Assembly: GCF_025290835.2 (NCBI RefSeq)
Contig: NZ_JAOCQD020000003.1
Coordinates: forward strand, 248,001-312,000
Length of the DNA stretch: 64,000 bases
Direction: 5' to 3'
Source: Aquabacterium sp. OR-4
GTDB lineage: Bacteria > Pseudomonadota > Gammaproteobacteria > Burkholderiales > Burkholderiaceae_C
Positions within the stretch are counted from its first letter, which is position 1. The number at the start of each line of letters is the position of its first letter. The position numbers and the translations under genes are program-made. Shown piece by piece: positions 31,948 to 39,850 of this stretch. Under the pieces are notes generated by a model that saw only the letters and a list, made by a program, of their open reading frames with translations, did no database searches and was not told the origin of the DNA.

Positions 31948-33276
31948 TCAGGCCGTGAGCGGTGCCGGCAGCACGGTGCCGCTGCACGCGCCAAAGCCGA
32001 CGCGCGGGCCGCCGGCCTGCTGCGCAAAGGCGCGCAGGGTCAGCGTGTCGCCATCGGCCAGGAAGCTGCGCGTCTCGCCACCGGGCAGCGCCAGCGGCTG
32101 CTTGCCGCCCATCGACAGCTCCAGCAGCGAGCCCCCCTGGCCGGCTTCGGGCCCGCTTTGCGTGCCGGTGCCCAGCAGGTCACCGGTGGCCAGGTTGCAG
32201 CCATTGCTGGCATGGTGGGTGAGCAGCTGCGCCAGGGTCCAGTAGGCATCGCGGAAGTTGCTGCTGGAGAGCCTGGTCGCGGCCTCGCCGCGCTGGCGCA
32301 TCGCGGCGGTCTGCAGCCACACCTCGAGCGTGATGTCGATGGCGCCGGCCGCGCGGTTGGCCGCGCTGTCCAGGTAGGGCAGGGGCTGCGGATCACCCGC
32401 CGGCCGCGTGAAGGGCACGCGGTAGGGCGCCAGGGCCTCCATCGTCACCAGCCAGGGCGAGAGGGTGCTGCCGAAGTTCTTGGCCAGGAAGGGGCCCAGC
32501 GGCTGGTACTCCCAGGCCTGCAGGTCGCGTGCGCTCCAGTCGTTGAGCAGCACCAGGCCGGCCAGGCGGTCTTCGGCCGCGGTGATGGGCACCGGCTCGC
32601 CCAGCGCATTGCCCTGGGCCACGATGGCGCCCAGCTCCAGCTCGTAGTCCAGCCGCTGGCAGGGGCCGAACGCCGGGGCTTCGTCGGCCGGGCTGGTGGG
32701 CGCCCGGGTCTGGCCCAGCGGGCGGCGCAGCGGCGTGCCCGAGACCACGATCGACGAGGCGCGGCCGTGGTAGCCGATGGGCACCCACTTGTAGTTGGGC
32801 AGCAGCGGGTTGTCGGGCCGGAACAGCTTGCCCACCGTGGTGGCGTGGTGGATGCCGGTGTAGAAATCGGTGTAGTCGCGGATGGTGCAGGGCAGGGCCA
32901 TCTCGGCCGCGGCCTGCGCCACCAGGCAGCCGGCCAGCGCGGCCTGCTGTGGCGAGCCGGTGGCCAGGGCATCGCTGATGGCCAGGCGCAGGGCCACCCG
33001 GGTGGCCTTGGGCGCGGCGATCACGGCCGCCAGATCGCCCTGGGCCAGCGCATCGAGCTGCGGCGCCAGCGCGGCCGGCCAGCCGGCCACCGGGCGGGCG
33101 GCGGCCAGGTCGAGGATCTGGTCGCCGATGGCCACGCCGATGCGCCAGGGCTCGGTGCTGCCGGCGCGGCGAAAGCGGCCCCAGGGCAGGTTCTGCAGGC
33201 TGAAGTCGCAGCCGGCCGCCTGGGCCGAGGCCACCCAGCTGGTGCGTTGGGCGTTGTGGCTCTTGTCCAGGCTCAT
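31948..33276 (-). CDS. fahA: Fumarylacetoacetase
   Basis: A 442-residue enzyme that splits 4-fumarylacetoacetate to fumarate and acetoacetate, the last step of homogentisate (tyrosine) breakdown. Key residues known from mouse FAH are all present at equal spacing: D137, Y139 and H144 in YTDFYTGIHHATTVGKLF, E212 and E214 in DYELELGA, and D246 in LLNDWSARD. The SH3-like N-terminal domain (SLQNLPWGRFRR) is present. The ATG overlaps the DUF2783 stop (ATGA). It is last in an operon with an FAD hydroxylase, a VOC protein and an MBL protein. No homogentisate dioxygenase is in the window, so that step must be done elsewhere or by the VOC protein. Confidence 0.95.
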   Translation of the reverse strand: MSLDKSHNAQRTSWVASAQAAGCDFSLQNLPWGRFRRAGSTEPWRIGVAIGDQILDLAAARPVAGWPAALAPQLDALAQGDLAAVIAAPKATRVALRLAISDALATGSPQQAALAGCLVAQAAAEMALPCTIRDYTDFYTGIHHATTVGKLFRPDNPLLPNYKWVPIGYHGRASSIVVSGTPLRRPLGQTRAPTSPADEAPAFGPCQRLDYELELGAIVAQGNALGEPVPITAAEDRLAGLVLLNDWSARDLQAWEYQPLGPFLAKNFGSTLSPWLVTMEALAPYRVPFTRPAGDPQPLPYLDSAANRAAGAIDITLEVWLQTAAMRQRGEAATRLSSSNFRDAYWTLAQLLTHHASNGCNLATGDLLGTGTQSGPEAGQGGSLLELSMGGKQPLALPGGETRSFLADGDTLTLRAFAQQAGGPRVGFGACSGTVLPAPLTA

Positions 33277-33524
33277 GCGCCGGCTCCTTCGGTGCCGGCC
33301 ACGCCGGCGCGGGCGGCGGCCAGCGCCTGCTTCAGCACGCGCAGATCGCCGATGTGGTTGGCCAGCAGCAGGATCAGCCGGGCGTTGACCAGGCGGCTGG
33401 CCTCGTCGCCGAGGTCGCGGTGGGTGTCGATCAGCATCTCGTAGAAGTCGTCGCCGGGGCTGAAGGCATGCAGCGGGGTCTGGCCGGGCACGCCGAAGTG
33501 GGCTTGGGTGTTGAGTTGAGCCAT
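33273..33524 (-). CDS. DUF2783 domain-containing protein
   Basis: An 83-residue protein, ATG 33524. The core FSPGDDFYEMLIDTHRDLGDEASRLVNARLILLLANHIGDLRVLKQALAAAR is the DUF2783 pattern, a small all-helical protein. Such genes lie between an FAD-dependent monooxygenase and a fumarylacetoacetase in many betaproteobacteria, as here (14 bases after the monooxygenase, 4-base overlap with fahA). It may act as an accessory subunit of the hydroxylase; no biochemical function is known to me. Confidence 0.85.
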   Translation of the reverse strand: MAQLNTQAHFGVPGQTPLHAFSPGDDFYEMLIDTHRDLGDEASRLVNARLILLLANHIGDLRVLKQALAAARAGVAGTEGAGA

Positions 33525-33538
33525 GTGCGGGGGGGCTT

Positions 33539-35302
33539 TCAGGCGTTGCAGGTGGCGCGTTGCACGGCGGCGCGCACGGCGGCGGCGTCCAGGCCGCGCC
33601 AGCGCGCAGCCACATGCTGATCGGGGCGCAGCAGGTAGGCGGTGCCGGGCCGGGCATCGCAGCGGTGGCGGGCGATGCCGCCGGCATCGAGCACCTGGCG
33701 GGTGCCGGCCGGCAGGCCGGCGGGCAGCGCGCCGGCCTGCCCGGTGACCAGCAGCGTGTGCACCGGAACCGGCGCATCGGCCAGGCGGGCGATGTGCTCG
33801 CACTGCATGGCCGTCAGCGCCTGGGCGCTTGGCGTGAACAGCATCAGCACGAAGCGCTGGCCGCAGTGGCGCAGCAGCCAGCCGGCCTGCACCGGCGCAT
33901 CGGCCAGCGGCGCGCCGGGGCGCATCAGGCCGTCGAAGGGCTCTGAATCGGGCGTGTTGAGCGCCGAGTCGAGCAGGTGCGCCGGCACGCTGAGCCGCCC
34001 CGAGTTGACCAGCGCGCGGGCGAAGGCATGCTCGCGCGCCAGCGTCAGCACGGCATTGCGGAAGTCGCGGCTGACCTGGCTCTTGGGCGTGATGAAGTCG
34101 GTGGCGCGTGTCGAGTTCAACAGGTTCTCGTCGGCCGCCAGCACGCGTTCGGCGCTGTAGTTGTCCAGCAGTGCCTCGGGCGCCAGGCCGCGCAGCACCA
34201 GGTCGAGCTTCCAGGCCAGGTTGTCGGCATCCTGCAGGCCCGAGTTGGCACCACGTGCGCCGAAGGGCGAGACCTGGTGCGCCGCGTCGCCGGCAAACAG
34301 CACGCGGCCATGGCGAAAGCGGCCCATGCGCCGGCACTGGAAGGTGTAGACGCTGACCCACTCGAGCTCGAACGCCGCGTCGGGGCCCAGCATGGCGCGG
34401 ATGCGCGGGATCACCCGCTCGGGCTGCTTCTCGGCCTCGGGGTCGGCATCCCAGCCGAGCTGGAAGTCGATGCGCCAGACGTCGTCGGCCTCGCGGTGCA
34501 GCAGCACGCTCTGGTTGCGGTGAAAGGGCGGGTCGAACCAGAACCAGCGCTCCTGTCCAGGCCGCGCCCGGCCGCGCACGGTTTCGTCCGGCGCCGTGCC
34601 GGGCTGGCCGCTGTCAGCCGCGCCGCCGCCCGGTCCGGGTGGCTGCGACTTCATCACCACATCGGCGATCAGGAAGCGGTCTTGAAAGACCTTGCCCTCG
34701 ATGTCCAGGCCCAGCATGCGGCGCACCGGGCTGCGTGCGCCATCGGCCACGATCAGCCAGTCGGCATCGAGCGCGAAGCTGCCGTCGGCGGTGGCCACCG
34801 TCAGGCGCACGCCGTCGCCCGCGCCCGCGCCGGGCGCCACGGCCGTGACCTTGTGCTTCCAGCGCAGGGTCAGCCCGGGCAGCTGCTGCGCGCGCTCGAC
34901 CAGGTACTGCTCGAGGTAGTACTGCTGCAGGTTGACCATGCCGGGGCGCTCGTGGTCGGCCTCGGGCAGCAGGTTGAAGCGGAAGACCTCGTCGTCGCCG
35001 AAGAAGGTGCGGCCCACGTTCCAGGTGACGCCCTTGGCCACCACGGCGTCGCCCACGCCCAGGCGGTCAAGGTACTCGAGCGTGCGCTTGGCGTAGCACA
35101 GGCCGCGCGAGCCCACGCTGACCGTGTCGTCGTCGTCCAGCAGGATCACCGGCTGGCCCTGCTGGGCCAGGTCGATGGCGGCCGCCAGGCCCACCGGGCC
35201 GGCGCCCACCACCACCACGGGGTGGCGCGGCACGCGGCCGGGGGCCTCCAGCTCGGGCGCGCGCGGGCTGGTGTAGCGGGGGTAGGTGTAGGTGCTCAGC
35301 AT
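33539..35302 (-). CDS. FAD-dependent aromatic monooxygenase (MhpA/PheA-like)
   Basis: A 587-residue flavoprotein of the single-component aromatic hydroxylase class. The dinucleotide-binding motif is VVVGAGPVGLAAAIDL (about 30-45). GSRGLCYAKRTLEYLDRLG and the DG motif (DWLIVADGARSPVRRMLGL) follow, then the FAD-ribityl motif GRVLFAGDAAHQVSPFGARGANSGLQDADNLAWKL. A C-terminal thioredoxin-like domain (QRFVLMLFTPSAQA; RPDQHVAARWRG) is present as in MhpA. It would hydroxylate an aromatic acid using NAD(P)H and O2. With fumarylacetoacetase downstream, ring hydroxylation toward homogentisate or a similar gentisate-type compound is plausible. The substrate is inferred only. Confidence 0.92.
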   Translation of the reverse strand: MLSTYTYPRYTSPRAPELEAPGRVPRHPVVVVGAGPVGLAAAIDLAQQGQPVILLDDDDTVSVGSRGLCYAKRTLEYLDRLGVGDAVVAKGVTWNVGRTFFGDDEVFRFNLLPEADHERPGMVNLQQYYLEQYLVERAQQLPGLTLRWKHKVTAVAPGAGAGDGVRLTVATADGSFALDADWLIVADGARSPVRRMLGLDIEGKVFQDRFLIADVVMKSQPPGPGGGAADSGQPGTAPDETVRGRARPGQERWFWFDPPFHRNQSVLLHREADDVWRIDFQLGWDADPEAEKQPERVIPRIRAMLGPDAAFELEWVSVYTFQCRRMGRFRHGRVLFAGDAAHQVSPFGARGANSGLQDADNLAWKLDLVLRGLAPEALLDNYSAERVLAADENLLNSTRATDFITPKSQVSRDFRNAVLTLAREHAFARALVNSGRLSVPAHLLDSALNTPDSEPFDGLMRPGAPLADAPVQAGWLLRHCGQRFVLMLFTPSAQALTAMQCEHIARLADAPVPVHTLLVTGQAGALPAGLPAGTRQVLDAGGIARHRCDARPGTAYLLRPDQHVAARWRGLDAAAVRAAVQRATCNA

Positions 35303-35318
35303 GGCCAGGGTGCCGGCG

Positions 35319-35864
35319 TCAGGCCGTGCCTTGGCCGAGTTCGTGGTTGTGCATCCAGGCGGCGTGCTTGGGCGCGCGCTTGGTCTGGGCCCATTCGTTG
35401 AGCATGTCCCACTTCACCGCGTCGAGCTTGCGGTCCATCTCGGCCGTGTTGGTGTCGCAGGCCAGCTCGAGCCGGTGGCCATTGGGGTCGAAGAAGTAGA
35501 TCGACTTGAAGATGGTGTGGTCGGTGGGGCCGATCACGTCGACGCCCTTGGCCTGCAGGCTGGCCTTGGTGGCCTCGAGCTCGGCCACCGAATCGACCTT
35601 GAAGGCGATGTGCTGCACCCAGTTGGGCGTGGCCTCGTCACGGCCCATGGCCGGCGAGTTGGGCAGCTCGAAGAAGGCCAGGATGTTGCCGCCACCCGCA
35701 TCGATGAACACATGCATGTACGGGTCGGGCGCCTGGGTGCTGGGCACCTGGTCTTCGGCGATGGCCAGCACGAAGTCCATGCCCAGGTGCTCTTGGTACC
35801 ACTGCACCGTCTGCTTGGCGTCCTTGCAGCGGTAGGCGACGTGGTGGATGCGTTGGATGGCCAT
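35319..35864 (-). CDS. VOC family protein (glyoxalase/dioxygenase fold)
   Basis: A 181-residue vicinal-oxygen-chelate protein with two beta-alpha-beta modules. Likely metal ligands are H8 in RIHHVAYRCKD, a histidine in WVQHIAFKV and a glutamate in HRLELACD, the usual H-H-E set; the first module has HVFIDAGGGNILAFFEL. The FFDPNGHRLEL stretch is characteristic. It could be an extradiol-type ring-cleaving dioxygenase or an isomerase. In an operon with a hydroxylase and fumarylacetoacetase, ring opening or maleyl isomerisation are the steps that would be missing. It lies 16 bases downstream of no gene break and 24 bases after the MBL gene. Confidence 0.85.
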   Translation of the reverse strand: MAIQRIHHVAYRCKDAKQTVQWYQEHLGMDFVLAIAEDQVPSTQAPDPYMHVFIDAGGGNILAFFELPNSPAMGRDEATPNWVQHIAFKVDSVAELEATKASLQAKGVDVIGPTDHTIFKSIYFFDPNGHRLELACDTNTAEMDRKLDAVKWDMLNEWAQTKRAPKHAAWMHNHELGQGTA

Positions 35865-35888
35865 GTCCTTGTCTCCTCGGGTGGGGTG

Positions 35889-36848
35889 TCAGACGCCTTC
35901 GAGGCTCTTCCACATCTCGACATCGCGCTCGGCGGTCCAGATGCGGGGATCGGGGTACTGCGTCACCTCGTCGTAGCAGCGGGTCACGTCGAAGGGCATG
36001 CAGTGGTCGAAGATGACCCAGCCCTTGTACTTGGGCGCCATGGCCGCGTAGGTGCGCCGATAGACGGTGTTGAGGTCTTCACCGGCGGCCACGCCGGCCT
36101 GGACATTGGCGTACACGTCGGCGATGAAGCCGCGCGTGCCGGCCAGGCCGGCCTGCACCTGCTCGGGCGTGGTGAGTGCGGCGCCACGGCCGGGCACCAG
36201 CTGCTCGGGCGCGAGCGCGGCGATGTTGTCCAGCGTGCGCGGCCAGTCCTTGAAAAAGGCATCGCCGGCATAGGGCGTGGCGTCGAACTCGACCAGGTCG
36301 CCCGAGAACAGGATCTTCTGCTGCGGCAGCCAGGCCACCGTGTCACCCTTGGTGTGGCCGCGGCCCAGCTGCAGCAGCTGCACCTCCAGGCCACCCAGCC
36401 ACAGCGTCATCTTGCCGCTGAAGGTGAGGGTCGGCCAGGTCAGGCCCGGCGGCACGCTCTCGACATTGCGAAACAGGCGCGGAAAGCGGCCGATCTCGCT
36501 GGCCTTGTCCTGCTCGCCGCGCTCGACGATCAGGTCGCGCGTGTCCTGGCTGGCAATGATGTGCTCGGCGCCATAGGCCGACGCGCCCAGCACGCGCACC
36601 GCGTGGTAGTGGGTCATCAGCACGTAGCGGATCGGTTTGTCGGTGACCTCGCGGATGCGGCGGATCACGTCCTGCGCCATCACCGGCGTGGCCTGGGTGT
36701 CGAGCACCATCACGCAGTCGTCGCCAATGATGATGCCGGTGTTGGGATCGCCCTCGGCGGTGTAGGCGTAGGCATTGGGCGACAGCTGGACGAAGCTGAC
36801 CTTCTTCTCTTCCAGATCGGCCTGGCTGGCAAAGTTCTTGGTGCTCAC
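35889..36848 (-). CDS. MBL-fold metallo-hydrolase with altered second metal site
   Basis: A 319-residue metallo-beta-lactamase fold protein starting at GTG (VSTKNFASQ). First-site ligands H80 and H82 (MTHYH), H165 (GRGHTKGD) and the bridging D184 (FSGDLVEFD) are present. The normal D-H of HxHxDH is replaced by V84-R85 (THYHAVRVLG), so a standard two-zinc site cannot form. The C-terminal part (YKGWVIFDHCMPFDVTRCYDEV) is specific to this subfamily. It is first in the aromatic operon and divergent from an FMN reductase, with a palindrome upstream. It probably hydrolyses an ester, thioester or lactone pathway intermediate, which is inference. Confidence 0.87.
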   Translation of the reverse strand: MSTKNFASQADLEEKKVSFVQLSPNAYAYTAEGDPNTGIIIGDDCVMVLDTQATPVMAQDVIRRIREVTDKPIRYVLMTHYHAVRVLGASAYGAEHIIASQDTRDLIVERGEQDKASEIGRFPRLFRNVESVPPGLTWPTLTFSGKMTLWLGGLEVQLLQLGRGHTKGDTVAWLPQQKILFSGDLVEFDATPYAGDAFFKDWPRTLDNIAALAPEQLVPGRGAALTTPEQVQAGLAGTRGFIADVYANVQAGVAAGEDLNTVYRRTYAAMAPKYKGWVIFDHCMPFDVTRCYDEVTQYPDPRIWTAERDVEMWKSLEGV

Positions 36849-36948
36849 GGGCGGGGTCTCCGGTGCGGTGCGGGCAGGGCGGGTGGCGTCCGCCAAGGCG
36901 GCGGCCAGGCCTGCAGTATCTCGGGGTGCGTTATCGGTTGTCAAATGA

Positions 36949-36965
36949 ATTCGTCTAAAACGAAT
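36949..36965. promoter_or_regulatory. Palindromic operator ATTCGT-N5-ACGAAT upstream of the aromatic operon
   Basis: ATTCGTCTAAAACGAAT is a perfect 6-5-6 inverted repeat in an AT-rich patch, 101 bases before the MBL start and about 145 bases before the FMN reductase start. It looks like a MarR- or LysR-type operator for these divergent units. The core TTCGT-N5-ACGAA matches the site at 30781-30795. Confidence 0.65.
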
Positions 36966-37109
36966 AACGGCGGACGCTGCGGACGACCTGGCTCGGGCGC
37001 GCCAGGCGCCTGCCGCCGCGCCGCGCCGCTGGAAGCGCTGCGCTTTTCGGGCCTTTGGCCGCCGGCCGGCGCCGCGAAGATGCCAGCCAACGAAGTACAT
37101 GCCTTCCCC

Positions 37110-37823
37110 ATGACCCGATTGCTTCTGGTTCCCGGCAGCCTGCGCGCCGGCTCGTTCAACCTGCGTTTGCTGCGTGACCTGGCCCAGCGCCTGCATGGCC
37201 GCTGCGAGATCGACTTTCTGCTGCCGCGCCAGGTGGGCCTGCCGCTGTTCGATCAGGACCTCGAGGCCGAGCCCGGCGTGATGGCCCAGGTGCGCGCACT
37301 GCACCGGCGCTTTGCCGCGGCACATGGCCTGGTGGTGGCCAGCCCGGCCTACAACGGCCAGCTCACGCCCTATCTGAAGAACCTGGTGGACTGGGTGGCG
37401 CGCCTGCCCGAGGCCGACCCGACGGCGGCCAATGCCTTTCTCGACCGGCCGGTGCTGCTGTGCAGCGCCTCGCGCGGCGGCGGTGACGACGGGCCGGCGG
37501 CCATTCCGAATGCGCGTGCGCTGTTCGGCCATGTGGGCGCCACGGTGCTGGGCGAGGCGGTGAGCCTGCCGCGCGCGGCCGAGGCCTGGACGGCCGACGG
37601 CTTTGGTTTCAGCCCGCGGGTCGAGGCCCAGCTGGATGCCGCCGTGGCCCGCGTGCTGCGCCAGGCCCAGGCCTTTGCGGCCACCGCGCCGGCTGTGCCC
37701 TGGCCGGTGGCGGCCGCGACCGGCAGCGCCGGCGGGCCGCGGGCGGCAGAGGCGGCCACCGCACTGTGGCCGCTGCCGCAGCGCCCCGCCGCCGTGCAGC
37801 AGGCCACCGCCGGCGTGGCCTGA
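37110..37823 (+). CDS. NADPH-dependent FMN reductase family protein
   Basis: A 237-residue flavodoxin-like protein. The FMN phosphate-binding loop is VPGSLRAGSFNLRLL (about 7-21). The second conserved site is VVASPAYNGQLTPYLKNLVDWVAR, and LCSASRGGGDDG follows. The core ends near residue 195; an Ala/Pro-rich tail of about 40 residues is extra. ATG 37110 was preferred because the domain begins there; ATG 37080 in the same frame would add 10 residues. It probably reduces quinones, azo compounds or FMN with NADPH. Its divergence from the aromatic operon suggests a supporting role, for example quinone detoxification or supply of reduced flavin. Confidence 0.87.
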   Translation: MTRLLLVPGSLRAGSFNLRLLRDLAQRLHGRCEIDFLLPRQVGLPLFDQDLEAEPGVMAQVRALHRRFAAAHGLVVASPAYNGQLTPYLKNLVDWVARLPEADPTAANAFLDRPVLLCSASRGGGDDGPAAIPNARALFGHVGATVLGEAVSLPRAAEAWTADGFGFSPRVEAQLDAAVARVLRQAQAFAATAPAVPWPVAAATGSAGGPRAAEAATALWPLPQRPAAVQQATAGVA

Positions 37824-37851
37824 AGCGGCGCGCAAGCGGGCCGGGCACCCG

Positions 37852-37925
37852 TGCAGCGGTGCACGGCAGGGCCTGACCTGCAGCGGTGCACGGCAGGCTG
37901 CAGCCCTGCAGCGGTGCACGGCACG
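37852..37925 (+). repeat. Three 27/28-base-spaced copies of a TGCAGCGGTGCACGGCA repeat
   Basis: Copies start at 37852, 37879 and 37907, each with a shared core of about 17 bases containing the palindrome GTGCAC. They fill the gap between the FMN reductase stop and the EamA transporter start (37956). Regular spacing close to 2.6 helical turns could serve a protein binding one DNA face, or it may be a simple tandem duplication. Confidence 0.85.
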
Positions 37926-37955
37926 GCCTGCCGTGGCGGCCACCACAATGCCGGC

Positions 37956-38870
37956 ATGTCGACCCCGTCTGCCAAGCTCCAGCCCTTGTCGGGCGCGGCC
38001 TTTGCCGTGCTGCTGCTCATCGCGCTGATGATGGGCGCCAACCATGTGGCCGCGCGCCTGGCCTTCAACCACGGCGTGGACGTGAGCACCGCCGTGGCCT
38101 GCCGCAGCGGTGTCACCGCGCTGGTGGTCGGGCTGCTGGTGCTGGCGCAGCGTGTGCCGCTGCGCTTCACGCCGCGCCACCGCCTGGCCCTGCCGGCCAT
38201 CGGCGCCCTGATTGCGGTGCAAAGCCTGAGCCTGTACTCGGCCGTGGCCCGGCTGCCGGTGGCGCTGGCGCTGCTGGCCTTCAACAGCTACCCCTTGTGG
38301 ACGGCGCTGTGGGCCCGCCTGATCTACCGCCACCGGCCCGACCCGCGCATGCTGCGCGCCATGCCGGTGATGCTGCTGGGCCTGGCGCTGGCGCTGGATG
38401 TGCTGGGCGCCAGTTCAGGCCTGGGCGCGGCGGCGCACTGGGGCCGCATTGGCGCCGGTGTGGCCTTTGCGCTGGCGGCTGCCGCGGTGTTTGGCCTGGC
38501 CCTGGTGCTCACCCAGCATGAGGCGGCCGATGTGGACGGCCGTGTGCGCACCGCCTGCACCATGGCCCAGGTGGGCGTGCTGGCACTGGTGGGCGTGGGC
38601 TTTCAGGGTGGTTTCCACTGGCCCGCGGCAGCGGCTGGCTGGGCCGGCCTGCTGGCGCTGACCGTGCTGTACGGCACCGCCTTCACCATCATGTTCACCG
38701 TGCTGCCACGCCTGGGCGTGGTGGGCAACTCGGCGATCATGAACGTGGAGCCGGTGTTCGCGCTGCTGCTGGCCTGGGCCCTGCTGGGCCAGGCCATCGC
38801 GCCCATGCAGGTGGCCGGCGGCCTGCTGGTGGTGGCCACCGTGGTGTGGCTGGGGCTGGGGCGGCGGTAG
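37956..38870 (+). CDS. EamA/DMT family transporter
   Basis: A 304-residue inner-membrane protein with about ten helices arranged as two EamA repeats (first AAFAVLLLIALMMGANHVAARLAFNHGVDVSTAVACRSGVTALVVGLLVL; second GAGVAFALAAAAVFGLALVLTQHEAA, then GLLALTVLYGTAFTIMFTVLPRLGVVGNSAIMNVEPVFALLLAWALLGQ). The NxEPVFAxxxAWxxLGE/Q stretch near the end is the family hallmark. It is a likely exporter of a small metabolite; the substrate cannot be predicted. It is followed directly by the repeat array. Confidence 0.92.
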   Translation: MSTPSAKLQPLSGAAFAVLLLIALMMGANHVAARLAFNHGVDVSTAVACRSGVTALVVGLLVLAQRVPLRFTPRHRLALPAIGALIAVQSLSLYSAVARLPVALALLAFNSYPLWTALWARLIYRHRPDPRMLRAMPVMLLGLALALDVLGASSGLGAAAHWGRIGAGVAFALAAAAVFGLALVLTQHEAADVDGRVRTACTMAQVGVLALVGVGFQGGFHWPAAAAGWAGLLALTVLYGTAFTIMFTVLPRLGVVGNSAIMNVEPVFALLLAWALLGQAIAPMQVAGGLLVVATVVWLGLGRR

Positions 38871-38876
38871 ATGGGG

Positions 38877-39186
38877 CACCCGGCCCCGCGCTTGCGCGGG
38901 GCCACCCGCCGAGCGGGTGCGGGCCGGCTTGGGAGCGGCCCGGCGCTCGGCCCGGTGGTGGTGCACCCGGCCCCGCGCTTACGCGGGGCCACCCGCCGGG
39001 CGGGTGCGCGGGCCGGCTTGGGGGCGGCCCGGCGCTCGGCCCGCTGGTGGAGCACCCGGCCCCGCGCTTGCGTGGGGCCACCCGCCGGGCGGGTGCGGGC
39101 CGGCTTGGGGCGGCTCGGCGTTCGGCCCGGTGGTGGGGCACCCGGCCCCGCGAGTACGCAGGGCCACCCGCCGGGCACCCGGCCCC
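38877..39186. repeat. Tandem array of 3.5 copies of an 86-89-base hairpin-rich unit
   Basis: Units lie at 38877-38963 (87), 38964-39052 (89), 39053-39138 (86) and a partial copy at 39139-39186. Each starts CACCCGGCCCCGCG and holds two perfect or near-perfect stem-loops: CCCCGCGC-TT-GCGCGGGG and CACCCGCC-G-GGCGGGTG. The array fills the region between the convergent EamA and H-NS-type genes; the 322 bases after the EamA stop contain no convincing gene. Open frames exist in several phases by composition only. It would act as a strong two-way transcription barrier and may bind a protein or be made into structured RNA. Confidence 0.93.
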
Positions 39187-39192
39187 AACAGA

Positions 39193-39540
39193 TCAGTTCT
39201 TGATTTCGAGATCGGCTGCGGTCTTGCCGGCTTCGAGTGCGGCCTTGAACCAGTTGGGGCGCTTGCCGTGGCCGGTCCAGGTGTTGCCGGCTTCGTCGCG
39301 GTACTTGGGTGCGGCGGCGGGCTTCTTGGCGGCTGGCTTCTTGGGGCTGGCGGCGGCGGCCTTGCCGCGTGGCTTCTTGCTGGGGGCGTCGCCGAACAAC
39401 TCCTGCGGCGTCAGGCCGTAATGGCTGATGGCCTCTTTGATGCGGACCACCACACCCGAGATTTCCTTGGCGCGCAGCGCCTCGGCTTCTCGTTGCAGCT
39501 TGTCGATCTGGGATTGAATCTGGGCGAGTGAGCGTGCCAT
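39193..39540 (-). CDS. H-NS family nucleoid-associated protein
   Basis: A 115-residue DNA-binding protein. The N-terminal coiled coil for dimerisation is SLAQIQSQIDKLQREAEALRAKEISGVVVRIKEAI. A basic Lys/Ala/Pro linker (SKKPRGKAAAASPKKPAAKKPAAAPK) and the C-terminal DNA-binding core YRDEAGNTWTGHGKRPNWFKAALEAGK follow, with the TWTGxGxRPxW loop that enters the minor groove. It silences AT-rich DNA in such bacteria. It is a single gene with its own promoter, convergent with the repeat array. Confidence 0.95.
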   Translation of the reverse strand: MARSLAQIQSQIDKLQREAEALRAKEISGVVVRIKEAISHYGLTPQELFGDAPSKKPRGKAAAASPKKPAAKKPAAAPKYRDEAGNTWTGHGKRPNWFKAALEAGKTAADLEIKN

Positions 39541-39850
39541 GCGTTTTCCGTGAAGCCGGCTGGTGCCGGTTGGGTGCCAGGTGGCATTGCGGCTTCTATT
39601 CGGCCGGCAATTGCCAATTCACCCTCCCTGAATAGGGATGCACTGTACTCCGGAGTCGTTGCCAAGATGTATCCGGGCATCGGCGCTGGCAAACGCGTGG
39701 CAATGGCGTGGCATTGGCGCGTCATTGCGCAGGGCACAGAGCAAAGAGCGCAGTGCAAAGGGCGCAGTGCACATGCGCATTGGCCTGGTCATTGCCGCCG
39801 CCCCGAGAAGGCCATTCGCGCCCGGTGAATCACCGGGCGATTGCCGGCAT

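Noticed and set aside
37852..39186. CRISPR array
   Set aside because: Both repeat groups are direct repeats without unique spacers of even length, and no cas genes are present.
38871..39203. Open frame starting right after the EamA stop
   Set aside because: It translates the tandem repeat array; several frames on both strands are open there, as expected from GC-rich repeats without coding constraint.
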